From assembly GCA_018292915.2 (NCBI GenBank), contig JACVVK020000470.1:445001-509000 (forward strand): DNA of 64,000 nt. Direction: 5' to 3'. Origin of the DNA: Batillaria attramentaria. Taxonomy: Eukaryota; Mollusca; Gastropoda; Batillariidae. Position 1 is the first letter of the stretch, and each line of letters opens with the position of its first letter. The position numbers and the translations under genes were made by a program. This document shows, piece by piece, positions 43,119-54,885 of this stretch. The notes under the pieces are model-generated. The model searched no databases. It was not told the origin of the DNA and saw nothing but the letters and a program-made list of their open reading frames with translations.

Positions 43119-43577
43119 AGGGCCCGCATGTAAAACTCGAGGTTAATTTAACCCACGGCTACGGGCCTAACCCGGACAAGGACAATAGAAACCCCAAAAC
43201 AAAATTAAATAGAAAAAAAGGAAGCGAAGAAAGGAAGAAAAATTCCTTAGGCACCTTGGTGGAATGGACCCGCTTCCTGAGTAAGATAAAAACAACAGAA
43301 AATTTAACCCCAGAGCCAGTTTAGTTCGAGGTTAGACTTTAAACTGGGGGTAAAATCCCTAACCTCGACGGGGAGCCGGGGTGGTCGAATGGTAGAGCGT
43401 TGGACTTCTAATGCTCGGGTCGTGAGTTCGTATCCCGGCTGGGGCCAAATATTTGTGCTGGCTTTTTCGTCGTTGCCCCGTCTTTGATAATTTTTTATCA
43501 CCCGTATGTGATGGAAAAGGACGTTAAACCCCCAAACACCCACCCACCCCTAACCTCGACTTTTACACGCGGGCCCT
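43119..43577. mobile_element. MITE (GGGCCCGCATG family) containing a nested SINE-A
   Basis: The left end AGGGCCCGCATGTAAAACTC and the right end ACTTTTACACGCGGGCCCT are inverted repeats. Without the nested SINE and its 13-bp duplication the element is about 268 bp, close to the 274 bp of the copy at 33807-34080, whose interior it matches in inverse orientation. Confidence 0.85.
43370..43547 (+). mobile_element. SINE-A inserted in a MITE, perfect 13-bp target duplication
   Basis: Full-length copy flanked by CCCTAACCTCGAC at 43357-43369 and 43548-43560, inside the right terminal repeat of the MITE. The insertion is therefore younger than the MITE. Confidence 0.95.
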
Positions 43578-44010
43578 GAGCTCTCCTTTTATGCCCTGCT
43601 AAATCGCTGTATGTACGGAACTGCTGTCCTCCACAGACGATTTCCGTGTATATATACATGTACATGTACCAACAACCTCAGTCAATACCCGTGGTGTACC
43701 AGCGCTGCATACTACACTTTGACGACTCGGCCTGACGACGTGGGAGTTTTTGAAGTCTCCTCCAGGGAGAAGCTTTCTATTGTCCCGGGGTGTGTAGATA
43801 AAAGTCCCCAAGGTAGCCCGCACCTGCAAGTTTATGACAGCGGCCTTTTGCTAATCTTCTGTCGTAGACAAAGCACTGCTGGCTTCAGTTGCCCGGACGG
43901 TAAAAATCAAAGGCGAAATCCCACGGAGCTACGAGGAGGGGAATTGCGGCGCAGTTCGCACACAAACCAAACGTGTCTTGCGATATTCTGAGAGAAAAGT
44001 AAAACGCGAC

Positions 44011-44012
<2 letters not shown>

Positions 44013-44045
<33 letters not shown>
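44013..44045. repeat. (TG)n microsatellite
   Basis: 33 bp of TG repeat. Confidence 0.95.
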
Positions 44046-44047
<2 letters not shown>

Positions 44048-44381
44048 TGGCTGAAACTGCGGTATGTACGGAGTGTTGAACAGAATCTTTCAGTCAACGA
44101 GAGTTATCTTTCTTTTTAATCGTGCGGATCTGTTTTGTCTTACTGGAAGGAGAGTTCCGTTGGAAACCTTTTACGTGTATACGTGTAGACTGTCCGTTGA
44201 ACATCTCCGGAAGGTTAGCTCCAGTTGTGGTTTGTGACTTTTGTCGCTCTGCTCAGTTTAAAGGTTAACCCCCCCCCCCCCCCCCCGCCACTCCCGCCTC
44301 CCCTCTCTTTCTCAGGAGCAGATACCTCTCTCTCTCTCTCTCAGCCCATGTCACCTATGTATTTCATTTTTTTTTAAAGAT

Positions 44382-44523
44382 AGTTTGTAGTCTGTTGTTT
44401 AGTATCCTTGAATGTTAAGTAGAGAGACATCCTGTAAGATAGGCGCCAGTGCCTATATGCTCTATCCTGAATAAAAAACATTTCATCATCATCATCATCA
44501 TCCGCATCATCATCATCATCATC

Positions 44524-44530
<7 letters not shown>
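44382..44530 (+). mobile_element. Possible non-LTR retrotransposon 3' end with (ATC)n tail
   Basis: GTAAGATAGGCGCCAGTGCC, CTATCCTGAATAAAAAAC and an (ATC)n tail look like a LINE/SINE 3' terminus. Only the end is present. Confidence 0.5.

Positions 44531-44585
<55 letters not shown>
44485..44585. repeat. (ATC)n-(CT)n-(CA)n compound microsatellite
   Basis: About 44 bp ATC, 28 bp CT and 28 bp CA in direct succession. Confidence 0.95.
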
Positions 44586-44587
<2 letters not shown>

Positions 44588-44794
44588 AAGGCCGTTGTGC
44601 AAGTCTGTGCCTGGAAGCCTAGTGTTGTGGTGGGGGACCCTCACGACCCTAAGAAGGTCGCTGAAGCGAGGTGGAGCCGTGTAGGAGCCCCTGCGGAGTG
44701 CCACAAAAAGAGAGATCTCCACAACGATAAAATCGCTCCCAGTGCACACCTCCTAGTCCCGTTTGACGATTGTGTCGACTGCCAGGGCGTGGGC

Positions 44795-44803
44795 GAGAGA
44801 GAG

Positions 44804-44870
<67 letters not shown>
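44795..44870. repeat. (GA)n microsatellite
   Basis: 76 bp of GA repeat with one CT interruption. Confidence 0.96.
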
Positions 44871-44872
<2 letters not shown>

Positions 44873-45270
44873 ATGATGAAACCTTTACTTTAAGATAGAG
44901 TTGGTAGGCACTGGAAGGCCTCCCTTGCACACTGTCCTGCTAACACTACCACAGACTATTCAACTAATGGATTCCAAACGGACGACAAATACACCATGCA
45001 TATGACACACAAACGCAGTAAATCAAGTGAATTCAGTGGGGTTTTTATTTATTTATTGGCAGTATTCGTGAAAGTGGAAAACATGCGTTGCGTCACTATC
45101 TAGAACGTACCTACGCGATCCTCTGGTTTTTGTTTTGTTTGTTTGTTTGGTTGGTTCTCTCTCTCTCTCTCTGTTTCTCTCACTCACCAGTCATAGGCCT
45201 GTACTCTCTCTCTCTCTCTCTATTTTGTTCTTCTTGTCGTTTCTGTTTTGTTTTTGTATTCGAAGAATGC

Positions 45271-45271
<1 letters not shown>

Positions 45272-45307
<36 letters not shown>

Positions 45308-45308
45308 A

Positions 45309-45381
<73 letters not shown>

Positions 45382-45395
45382 GCACGCACACGCGC
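45272..45395. repeat. (CA)n microsatellite
   Basis: About 107 bp CA with two CAGA interruptions, ending in CGCA units. Confidence 0.97.
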
Positions 45396-45659
45396 GGTGT
45401 ACCGTCGGTTTGTTTAAGGAAATACGTACACAGATGAACCTTTTACCTTGGGGCGTAGCGATGATATCGGAGCCACAACACATGTTTGGATGGCAGTTAG
45501 TGCTTTGTTCTAAGCACTATCTCCCCCATGAATCGCTCACATCACGTGTATATATCGCATCGCTGCTCGTCACGCTTGGGGGCGCGAGCGTACACGACTT
45601 CGTAGTGGAAAGAAAGATGCGTGACTATCGTTTAGTTCATCTCTTTCCTCGCTTTCTCC

Positions 45660-45662
<3 letters not shown>

Positions 45663-45730
<68 letters not shown>
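45663..45730. repeat. (TG)n microsatellite
   Basis: 68 bp of TG repeat. Confidence 0.97.
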
Positions 45731-45731
<1 letters not shown>

Positions 45732-45915
45732 ACTCAAGTTCAGCCAGTTAGTAACTGTGCATACAGACCAATATTGTTTACTTTAGACGTAAATTTTCAC
45801 AAGTCACTACTTTGTTCGCGTTTTAGAGTAATACAGAGAGAGAGAGAGAAAAATGTATTCAGTTCGTTGAAATCTGCCTGTGCAAGCATGGTAATTCGTA
45901 GATCTATACAAGAGG

Positions 45916-45918
<3 letters not shown>

Positions 45919-45993
<75 letters not shown>
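45919..45993. repeat. (GT)n microsatellite
   Basis: 75 bp of GT repeat. Confidence 0.97.
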
Positions 45994-45994
<1 letters not shown>

Positions 45995-46314
45995 TCAAGT
46001 TTTCCACGAACCAAACGAGCAGTCGACGGACACAAGAAGAAGAAAACAAACAGCACGACACAACATTCTAGACGGATAACGAAAGGATATATAGGCGACA
46101 GATGTCTTAGACAGATTAAACTTTGTTGTAAACTACAATCACAACCCTAAAAGAAAAGAAAAGAAAAAACGGAGAATTTAATCAACCAAGCAAGAAACAA
46201 ACAACAGCATCAGCAACACAGAACTAAAGTAAACAAAAAATGTAATGCGACGCTAAATTGTAATATCAAACGCATGATAGCTAATATTGCATGAAATTAG
46301 ATCTCCTGTGTATG

Positions 46315-46498
46315 GTGGGTGGGTGGGTGCTAATGTTGTGGTGTTTAACGTCCTTTTCCACCACATAAGAGTGATATCAACGACGGGGCAACGAGAAAAA
46401 AGGCCAACACAAATATTTGGCCCCAGCCGGCGGGATTCGAACTCACGACCCGAGCATTGAGAGTCCAACGCTCTACCATTCGGCCACCCCGGCTCCCC
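46315..46498 (-). mobile_element. SINE-A, full length with 11-bp target duplication
   Basis: Minus-strand copy flanked by TCCTGTGTATG at 46304-46314 and 46499-46509. Confidence 0.93.
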
Positions 46499-46509
46499 TC
46501 CTGTGTATG

Positions 46510-47185
46510 AAACAACAACAACAACAACAACAACCCCCCCCCCCCCCCCTCTAATTGGAATTTGTGGACTACGCAGCAACATAATATCCCACCAATCTAT
46601 ACAATAAAATACAATATCGTTATCGTCTAGAAATCAGAAAATTGTTTTTGGGGGGTTACTCCCTCCTCTAAGCTTCCACGTGAAAGTCGAGACACCACAT
46701 ACTGTTTTTTAATGTTGTTGTTTTTGCCAGGCCATAAAATATCCTATGGCCGGACCCATGTTTGTACACGGGGTATCGGCTTGAAAGCGGAGCTGGCAGA
46801 CCGACGCCTGACGTAACCCGCATTGCAAGATGTTACATTGATTTCCGACTCAGATGCGCGTGCAGTATGTTTCACTTTCCGCCCCCCCCCCCACCCTAGT
46901 TTTTGTTGATACTCTATTGAACGTATAAAACAAACGAAACCAGTAGAGTGTTGAAAATCCTCTTTCATCAGTCAGGTTTTTTGTGGGGTGGTAGGATGGG
47001 GTGGAGTGGGGGAGAAGGGTGGTGGTAACTGATGGGGGGAGGGGAGGTGTGATGTGGTGGTGGGGAAGCTGAGAAAGTGGAGGTTATGGTTGTTTTGAAA
47101 AGTGATTTCGGCCGTAACTGCATTTTCTTTGTATGCTGTAGAGCGCATTCGTTATTTTCAAATTTTTAAAGTTTTTATTTGCTCT
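46510..47185. other. Unassigned intron 2 sequence
   Basis: (CAA)n plus a C run at 46512-46548, then G-rich GGTGG sequence at 46983-47080. No gene was recognised. Confidence 0.4.
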
Positions 47186-47771
47186 CTCTCTCTCTCTCCC
47201 CCCCCCCCCTCTCTCTCTCTACTTAGCACATCTGCGGAGACAACCTTCTGCATTTTGCGTTGATGTTGTCTCCCTAAAATCATAAACTAAACAAAACCCT
47301 TCCCTAATTCATCTCTCTCTCTCTCTCTCTCTACTTAGCACATCTGCGGAGACAACCTTCTGCATTTTGCGTTGATGTTGTCTCCCTAAAATCATAAACT
47401 AAACAAAACCCTTCCCTAATTCATCTCTCTCTCTCTACTTAGCACATCTGCGGAGACAACCTTCTGCATTTTGCGTTGATGTTGTCTCCCTAAAATCATA
47501 AACTAAACAAAACCCTCCCCTAATTCATCTCTCTCTCTCTCTCTCTCTCTACTTAGCACATCTGCGGAGACAACCTTCTGCATTTTGCGTTGATGTTGTC
47601 TCCCTAAAATCATAAACTAAACAAAACCCTTCCCTAATTCATCTCTCTCTCTCTCTCTCTCTCTACTTAGCACATCTGCGGAGACAACCTTCTGCATTTT
47701 GCGTTGATGTTGTCTCCCTAAAATCATAAACTAAACAAAACCCTTCCCTAATTCATCTCTCTCTCTCTCTT
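47186..47771. repeat. Tandem repeat of about 104-114 bp, five copies with CT spacers
   Basis: ACTTAGCACATCTGCGGAGA begins near 47221, 47333, 47437, 47551 and 47665. Each copy continues with CATTTTGCGTTGATGTTGTC and ends TCCCTAATTCAT. The approximately 85-bp cores are almost identical. Unit length varies only by the number of CT dinucleotides between them. Confidence 0.95.
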
Positions 47772-47990
47772 GTCCCATCCTCACGCCCAACACCTGAATA
47801 AACGAAGCACGTGCAGCATGCGGCATGACAATATTCACGTCACGTGTGTCGTGCACGGACACTCACGAGCACTGGCGCGCGCATGACAGCTGCCACCGGA
47901 TGGTGGTGTGGACACACGTGAGGTTTGAACCTTGCTACCGCCCCCAGACGGACGGGCGGGTGATGGCTGGAGGCAGCACGAGATATTTTT

Positions 47991-47991
<1 letters not shown>

Positions 47992-48027
<36 letters not shown>
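47992..48027. repeat. (TG)n microsatellite
   Basis: 36 bp of TG repeat. Confidence 0.95.
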
Positions 48028-48028
<1 letters not shown>

Positions 48029-48467
48029 CCTTCGTTTTCGTTGCCGGTTACTTTCGTGTACAAGTGCGTCAAGCAATACCGTGACGACAAAATACTGACA
48101 GCGTGGGAGTTAATTGTTTTAATTTACCATGGCCGCAATGTTTCTTTTTTATTTTGAGATGCGATACGATCGAGAATGACTGCCCTTGAGGCAAGTCGTT
48201 GCCCTAAACTAGAGATAAGTCCTCTTCGGTGATGTCAGTACGTAGGAGGTACAGTTTTGCCTGCGCGGTTGTCTTTGTTGTTGGCTGTTACTTACTGATA
48301 AAATATAAATATCGTTGTTTTTGTGTTTCGCTCTTTACGTCTTGGAAGAGAAGAGATGACGTTTGTGGGGTGGTAACGGTGGTGGGGAAGAGGAGGAGGT
48401 TGGGGGGGGGGGGGGTTGGGGGTAAATCTGAAGTTTGTGTTAGGCTCCCCCCTCCCATTCCACACTC

Positions 48468-48468
48468 T

Positions 48469-48527
<59 letters not shown>
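48468..48527. repeat. (CT)n-(CA)n compound microsatellite
   Basis: About 20 bp CT followed by about 39 bp CA. Confidence 0.96.
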
Positions 48528-48528
<1 letters not shown>

Positions 48529-48589
48529 TCGCGCCCGCCAAAATGACAATCGAAAGTCAAGGGTGACCACCCTGCCTGCTCTTTCATGC

Positions 48590-48790
48590 TCGTCAGAGTG
48601 ATGTCCCGCCCTCTCGCATGCGCGCGCAATGCGATTAAGTTCGACAACTCCGCTTTCCCCCATCCGTGATGCAAATTTAATTGGCGCCGTAAATTGACGA
48701 GTGCCGACGGAATGATAATGGCGATGTTTTCGTGTTTCGATATTGCGCCGACCGTTTACACGAACATTTAGGTGAAAGTAGGGTCACCCA
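48590..48790 (+). promoter_or_regulatory. Unique island with perfect POU octamer (candidate enhancer)
   Basis: ATGCAAAT, the canonical POU octamer, lies at 48669-48676 and overlaps a homeodomain-like TTTAATTGG at 48676-48684. GTAAATTGACG follows. The sequence is unique, with CpG-containing flanks. Function is inferred. Confidence 0.25.
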
Positions 48791-49239
48791 AACATGTCAT
48801 GGTTATTTGTTTAGTTTTCCTTTTCTTGCTTCAGTCTTGTGATTTTTTTTTTCTTTATCGAGATTTTCACGTACGTGTTTGTTGATCGCGTCCTGGGTGT
48901 ACTGCTCAGTGTGGTCGTCTGGATCCAATCATTTCCATCTCGATACTGCAGCCATGGTCGATAATTTAGGAGCCAGGCGGTGCTGGTCAAATTCTAACCT
49001 TTTCTGTCAGATAAATACTCTTCGATTACGTGGATATCCTGCAATATTTTTTTTACCGACTCCAGCGCGGCGAGCAGGGAACCTTCGCACAAATACCGAA
49101 GTCACGGCGCAGAGAAACAAGAGACGATCGGTACCAGACACAAAACAGGAATCTTAATTTTGTGCCGTTACTGACACGGGTCGTCCCAGAGCGATCCGCT
49201 TTCGCCCGAACACACACCTTCCCCACTTCAACCTCACAC

Positions 49240-49640
49240 CCAGCTTGCCCTCCCGCACCACAAGCCAAACCCTAGAGAGGTGTTTTGGGACCAGAGAGAG
49301 AGAGAAATCCTCCTCTCCCCCGCGACTCCGCGGCTACCACCAGTCAGTGAGCCGCAAGATGTGAGTGAGAATTGTCCGAAACAATAGCCACCACGAGCTT
49401 CTCAAGCCGGGAGGTTAGCACGACTCCGTCGGCACGTGCAGCCCGGGATAATCCACGCACGAGACGAGCACGCGCGTGCGACACTCGGCAGCCACTCGAG
49501 CCCAACGCGCTCCCCGCTCCGACAGCAAACAGAGCGTCTGGGAGTTGACTTCCCTGGTCAACACACACAACCAACTCCGGGGCCGGACCAGGCAGTCGAT
49601 GGGGAAGGTCAACAACACACAGGTAGTCAGTCGACTTGGA
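49240..49640 (+). promoter_or_regulatory. CpG-rich island within intron 2
   Basis: Dense CpG (for example GACGAGCACGCGCGTGCGAC) and no repeats. An ATG at about 49598 starts eight codons leading to CAG|GTAGT, a possible splice donor. It could be an alternative promoter and first exon, or a nested gene start. No transcript evidence is available. Confidence 0.25.
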
Positions 49641-49781
49641 AAGAGTGGTGGAAGGGGATGGAGGGGATGGGAGGAGTGTAGAGGAGGGGATTTAAAGATT
49701 CTGTCTTGGAGATGGTGACAATAGAAAGACCTGTGAAAAGCCGATGCTCAAACATTCTGAAAACTCCCTCCCCCCCCCCCC

Positions 49782-49782
<1 letters not shown>

Positions 49783-49825
<43 letters not shown>

Positions 49826-49826
49826 C
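49783..49826. repeat. (CA)n microsatellite after a C run
   Basis: 44 bp of CA following a C run at 49768-49781. Confidence 0.95.
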
Positions 49827-50343
49827 TTCCCTCCCAGAATAGGTTTTTCGAACAGCTTTTGACCAGAGTCTGTTGTCCAGTGGATAAAAGATGGTTAAAA
49901 TTAAAAGAGTTTAAGGTTCCCCCCAATAACTTAAGAGGCAGTTGCACATCCCAAAATTCTTGAACGGTTTGAAACTGGAAACATTTTTGGAGGGTTCCTC
50001 TACTATAATTAAAGTAGTTGGTAGGTGCGAATGCCACGGAGCGTTGAAGTTTGGACTTGGTCATCCTGAAACACACCCGGACCAAAAACCGTTTTAAAGG
50101 TGGCTGCTGACACCTACTACCCAAACAGTTCTGCTACCACGTGCAGTAAGAACCAGGGACATCCACTCTGGTGCACTGTGAAGTCACACTAACCCTACTA
50201 CAACATCTAAAGCAGACTTGCAGAGTGGACATTTTAACGCCTAGGCGGTCGCGTTCTCCGTATACGTACAATTAAAAGGAATGTTTTGCTTTCGCGTTTC
50301 CATCACCGACATTTCGCGTTCATGGGGGGAAGGGCTGATGAGT

Positions 50344-50355
50344 ATGAATATTCAT
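50344..50355. promoter_or_regulatory. ATGAATATTCAT palindrome (POU MORE-type site)
   Basis: A perfect 12-bp palindrome fitting ATGMATATKCAT, the MORE element bound by POU-domain homodimers. It lies in unique intron sequence. A chance occurrence is possible. Confidence 0.3.
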
Positions 50356-50536
50356 GAGGCATTGCTGTCATTGCTGATCCAGACTGACCCCACGGCTGTC
50401 TTCTCAGTTCGATCGAGACTGAACTGCAGCCGCGGTGGCGCTGGTGTGGAGGCATTTGAGTTCGAAATTAGAGTACATTTTCGATACTGTGCACTTCTTC
50501 ACATTGTTAAGTTTTTTTCTTTCTTTTTTCTTTCAA

Positions 50537-50672
50537 CGCTCGGGTCGTGAGTTCGAATCCCGGCTGGGGTCAAATGTTTGTGCTGGCCTTTTTCTCGTTG
50601 CGCCGTCTATGAGATCACCCATAAGTGGTAGAAAAGGACGTTAAAACCCCAAACACCCACCCATTCACCCTT
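50537..50672 (+). mobile_element. SINE-A, 5' truncated
   Basis: Starts AACGCTCGGGTCGTGAGTTC and is complete to the tail. A TTTCTTTTTT-type sequence lies on both sides as a possible target repeat. Confidence 0.85.
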
Positions 50673-51230
50673 TCTTTTTTTGTGGTAGTTTTCTTCTTCT
50701 TTTTTGTTGTTGTTTTGGTCACATTGATGCAATGTATGATGATAATCGATTTTGTCCTCACACCTTGAAGAGCTTCTGTCTTTACAAATCACCGCCTCAA
50801 TCAACCGGAAATACCACGCTCCAGGAAAGACAACTCTCGCGTCTCACGAAGACAACTCCTCCAGCCACCGCTTCTCCCGTCGCCTCCGAAGCTCCCTCAC
50901 GATTATATCCGCATCGATTTTGTATTATCTACTTGACAGGCACCAGGCAGTTTAATACGGCAAACAAACCGGAGAGAGGGCGGCAAACAGCGCGCCATGT
51001 TAGAGCAAATGAAGCGCCCTAGTGCCAATATTGGAAGACAATTCTTGCGCCAAACCCGATAAGGGGCCGACCGTAGTCGACCCTCGCACACAGCCGGCTC
51101 CGCCCGCTACATTCGATCCTGGACCTTAATCTGGGACCCAACGAGCATTGATGAGGGGGAGGGGGAGGGGGGAAGGTGGACATTGCTGGCCTGCTTCCCT
51201 TTCAGGCTAGGGCTGTATTTATTTTTTTTT
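50673..51230. other. Unassigned intron 2 sequence
   Basis: Unique-looking sequence with no recognised repeat or gene. Confidence 0.4.
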
Positions 51231-51389
51231 GTCGTTGTCTTCTTTCCTGTGCTCTTTCTATCCATCGGTTTTGTTTGTTTTTTGTCGTTGTCTTCTTTCC
51301 TGTGCTCTTTCTATCCATCGGTTTTGTTTGTTTTTTGTCGTTGTCTTCTTTCCTTTGCTCTTTCTATCCATCGGTTTTGTTTGTTTTTT
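51231..51389. repeat. Tandem repeat, 3 x 53 bp
   Basis: GTCGTTGTCTTCTTTCCTGT starts at 51231, 51284 and 51337. Units are almost identical. Confidence 0.95.
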
Positions 51390-51737
51390 GTTCCCCCTAG
51401 ATTTTTTTTTCTTGTTCTTGTGAAAGAACCTTGCGAATAAATTCCAGTGTGTGCCCTCTCAGTGTGCTGTTTCCATCTTGTATCGTTCACTTCATTGTCT
51501 TTCCTTCTTTTGGGGGTGGGGTGGGGGGTGGGGGGGGTGGGGGTGTGGTGGGGTGGGGTGTTGTGGTTCGGTTTGCTCGATATTGTCAAAGTGAGTAGAT
51601 TTTTACTTCGCAGTCTGTTAAATTCATCTTTCTTGTTGCCGTTGTTTTTTCAACGAATAGTTAATTGTTTTTATTACTTTGTCACCGGAACCACTGCCTT
51701 CTTTAAGAGTTCATCACCCACATTTTTTTTTTTAATC

Positions 51738-51912
51738 GGGAGCTGGGGATGGCCGAATTGTACAGCGTTGGACTCTCAGTGCTCGGATCGTGAGTTCGAA
51801 TCCCGGCTGGGGCCAAATATTTGTACTGGCCATTTTCTCATTGCCCCGTCTTTGATATCACCCACACGTGATGGAAAAAGACGTTTAAACTCCTAAACAT
51901 CCACCCATCCAC
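51738..51912 (+). mobile_element. SINE-A, full length
   Basis: Head GGGAGCTGGGGATGGCCGAA, B-box GAGTTCGAATCCC, body and CATCCACCCATCC tail. Confidence 0.88.
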
Positions 51913-53985
51913 CTTACATTTGTATCATTGGTAGTAATCTTATTTGCTGGATATGCGCTTAGTATTCCTGTTTGTTGTACCTAGTTGTAATTGCTATGTA
52001 TTTTCTACGCTTTTTTTGGTAATCGAGAGTTCGATAAATTAGCATGAAGGTGCAGCGTCTCCCGCATGTGCTAGGTTTACACTGCCCCGTAGACCGGTTT
52101 GCATCATTTGTCCAACGTTACATTTTTTTTTCACGTAGTGCGGGCACACTTAGCCGCGAATTAGTCTTTGGTGCTTGCGCGGCTTAAAGCCCGAAAAACT
52201 CACTCACTTAACCAGAATGTAACCCCCCCCCCCCCCCAACCCCTTCTCCAATATCGAGTTGGGGCATGGAGAGAAAGGTAACATCTCCGCTGCCCCCCTT
52301 CCATTGTACAGGTTCCATGTTTTTGGTGGCCGTTCAGCTCTGTCGTCTCACCATTCGTGGCTATAACACCGGCAGACCCAGGGCATTGACAAGGGATCGA
52401 TCTCAGCTCATTCCAGCTTCATCTGTCGTGTTCTCTAAGGGACAACCACGGCTGGAACCGGAGCAACCGGCCAGGACTGGAGGATTCTCTTCCTTCATCC
52501 TTTTTTTTTTTTTGTTTTTTTTTGACCAGACTACCGATGGGACGAGGCTACTCTCTTCTCTCTCTCTCTCTCTCTTTTTGTCGTTGAGAAGCTTAGCAGG
52601 GAAGAGGCTTAGGATGTTACGCTGATCTGTTGGGCACACACTGATTCTGGTCTTCCAATTTCACTCGCTGAAGAAGTGTCCGTGGACACGAAATGACGCA
52701 CGTGGACTTCAAATGACGCGATTTTAGTCTGACAAAGTTTAGGATTTTGTTTGTAGAGGTGTTTGTGTGTGATAGGTGATGGTGTTGCGGGAGAGAAGGG
52801 GGTGGGGTGGGGGATGGGGTGGGGGTGGGAGGGAGGTCAGTGGTGGAATTGATTAAGCTTTTTTTGACAGACGACTTTCACACTTCCTGCTTCACTGTTC
52901 ATCCAGTTTAGACTTTTTTTTATTATCTTGTAGCTAAGAGGACACTAGACCACGACTGACTCTCTCTCTCTCTCTCTCTCATCGCACGAGTCTGCCTGGA
53001 CTTTTTGGCTTCTCAGTTACAGGAAGGCTCTCCACAGGGACATATCCAATTTCCAGCGAGTGGCATCGTTGCCCATTCAATACTGCCATCCTGGCTTTTT
53101 CCTCCCTCTTCGGCGCTTTCCATCTGCCTCCCTTCATCCCAAGCTATTGTCTTTTTGAGAGCTGCCATCCAGTGAGATATCAGTTCAATTTTGATTTTTT
53201 CCCGCTGTAGGATCTTTCGGAGATTTTGTTTCTTCTTCGCTGTCCTTCTCGGGGAACTACCACCAGGATCCGGCCATCAAACCCATGCATTCATTACCTT
53301 TCTTGAGGAGTTGGTTCATATGAGTATGCGATTTTTTTTCCAAGCATGGAACAAACATTGTTTTCTGAAAACCGATACTTGCAGTTTGTTTGAGTGATTC
53401 ATTGATCACCTTTCTTCCTATTAAGTTATGGGATCTACTGGCTCTCTCTCTCTCTCTCTCTGTGCGCTCTTGTCACGGCCTGCTGTTTCATTGAGAGAAA
53501 CACCCGTTCTCCCCTTCATTCACAAAACGACCAACTGTCACAGTCGCATGCGTACCCTAGTACTTCGTGCCCCATTGAATTCTGCACCCAGAACTCCTGT
53601 GTCACCGGCTATACCACTTCTGACACCAAACTGCGCCTAAACCCAGCGACAGAGATGAGCTTGCCCGTGGGTGCGAGATGCTCCCGTGGGGTGGGAACCT
53701 TGTCTCGCACACCTACCTCGGGGTACGTGCAAACAGCAGCCAGTGCCCTCGTGCTGGGGTCGGGGCCGCGTGCTGCACGTGCAGGGTGAACGAGGCGGAG
53801 GAGCTGGGCGATAGGGACCCGCTGTCAACTGGGGATGCGGAGAGGGGAGTTTGCTTTGGTCCCGACCTGCACTGGATGGTCGTCGGAAAGTCAAATGTCA
53901 CATAGCGTTCGCGGGCCTCCTTCGCTTTTGTCATTCTTTTCTGTACCTAGCCCCCTCCTAGCAAAGCTTCCTCTACAGCCACTCC

Positions 53986-53988
<3 letters not shown>
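51913..53988. other. Unassigned intron 2 sequence
   Basis: About 2 kb without recognised mobile elements. It has C, T and CT runs (52222-52238, 52500-52523, 52555-52574, 52960-52980) and a GC-rich part at 53640-53900. Translations show no known domain. Confidence 0.4.

Positions 53989-54022
<34 letters not shown>
53989..54022. repeat. (GT)n microsatellite
   Basis: 34 bp of GT repeat. Confidence 0.95.
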
Positions 54023-54028
<6 letters not shown>

Positions 54029-54225
54029 TCGTGTATTCCAGTGGTTGCCAACATCTGTAGTGGCTTTTTGCTTTGTCATCAATTTTCATATCCATGAGAT
54101 AATTTTAGTCAAACACTTTAACTCGAGATTTTCCGCATGTATCAAGTAAACAGGTATATACTCAGAAACACCTCCCCCTCCCCTCAGCCCCTCCCCCCTT
54201 CCACACACACACACACTGCACATAG

Positions 54226-54397
54226 GGAGCCGGGGTGACCGAATGGTAGAGCGTTGGACTTTCAGTGCTCGGGTCGTGAGTTCGATTCCCGGCTGGGGCC
54301 AAGTATTTGTGCTGGCCTTTTTCTCGTTGCCTCGGCTTTGATATCATCCTTATGTGGTGGAAAAGGACGTTAAACTCTTAAAATACCCCCAACCCCC
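54226..54397 (+). mobile_element. SINE-A, full length
   Basis: Head GGAGCCGGGGTGACCGAATG, B-box GAGTTCGATTCCC, body and a tail that runs into a CA microsatellite. Confidence 0.9.

Positions 54398-54401
<4 letters not shown>

Positions 54402-54455
<54 letters not shown>
54402..54455. repeat. (CA)n microsatellite at a SINE-A tail
   Basis: 54 bp of CA starting directly after the SINE tail. Confidence 0.96.
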
Positions 54456-54457
<2 letters not shown>

Positions 54458-54837
54458 CATCCAGACCCAATGACCTTGTCAACACGAACCCAAACTATGT
54501 GTATATACTGCATATACAGAGAGAGAGAGAGAGAGTCTCTACTGTCTACGTCACTCACACTGTTCTCCTACCTTTTCTGTCTCGGGGCAAAGCCTTTCCT
54601 TCCGCCGTGGAACATACCTGGCCCAATGTTTGTTTTACCCACTTCTGTCCTCTCGGGTGCCTAGTCTCTGGGTCCCTTTGAAAAGTGGATGAATGAAGGT
54701 CACCAAGCCCCTGCGAATACCTCTTTACCCATCCCCCCCCAACCGTCTCCCCCCCCTCCCTCCCGACACACACACCTCTGTACCATACAGGAGAAGACTG
54801 AAGTCCTTGAGGCTCAAAACTAGACGAGTTAGTGGGT

Positions 54838-54885
54838 GGGTGTTTGGGTGGAAAAGGACCTTAAACTCCAAACTACCCCCCTCCC
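54838..54885 (+). mobile_element. SINE-A tail fragment
   Basis: GGTGGAAAAGGACCTTAAAC-like tail piece only. Confidence 0.4.

Noticed and set aside
53640..53910. GC-rich patch considered as a coding exon
   Set aside because: Frames on both strands lack recognisable domains and convincing splice sites. It is left as unassigned intron.
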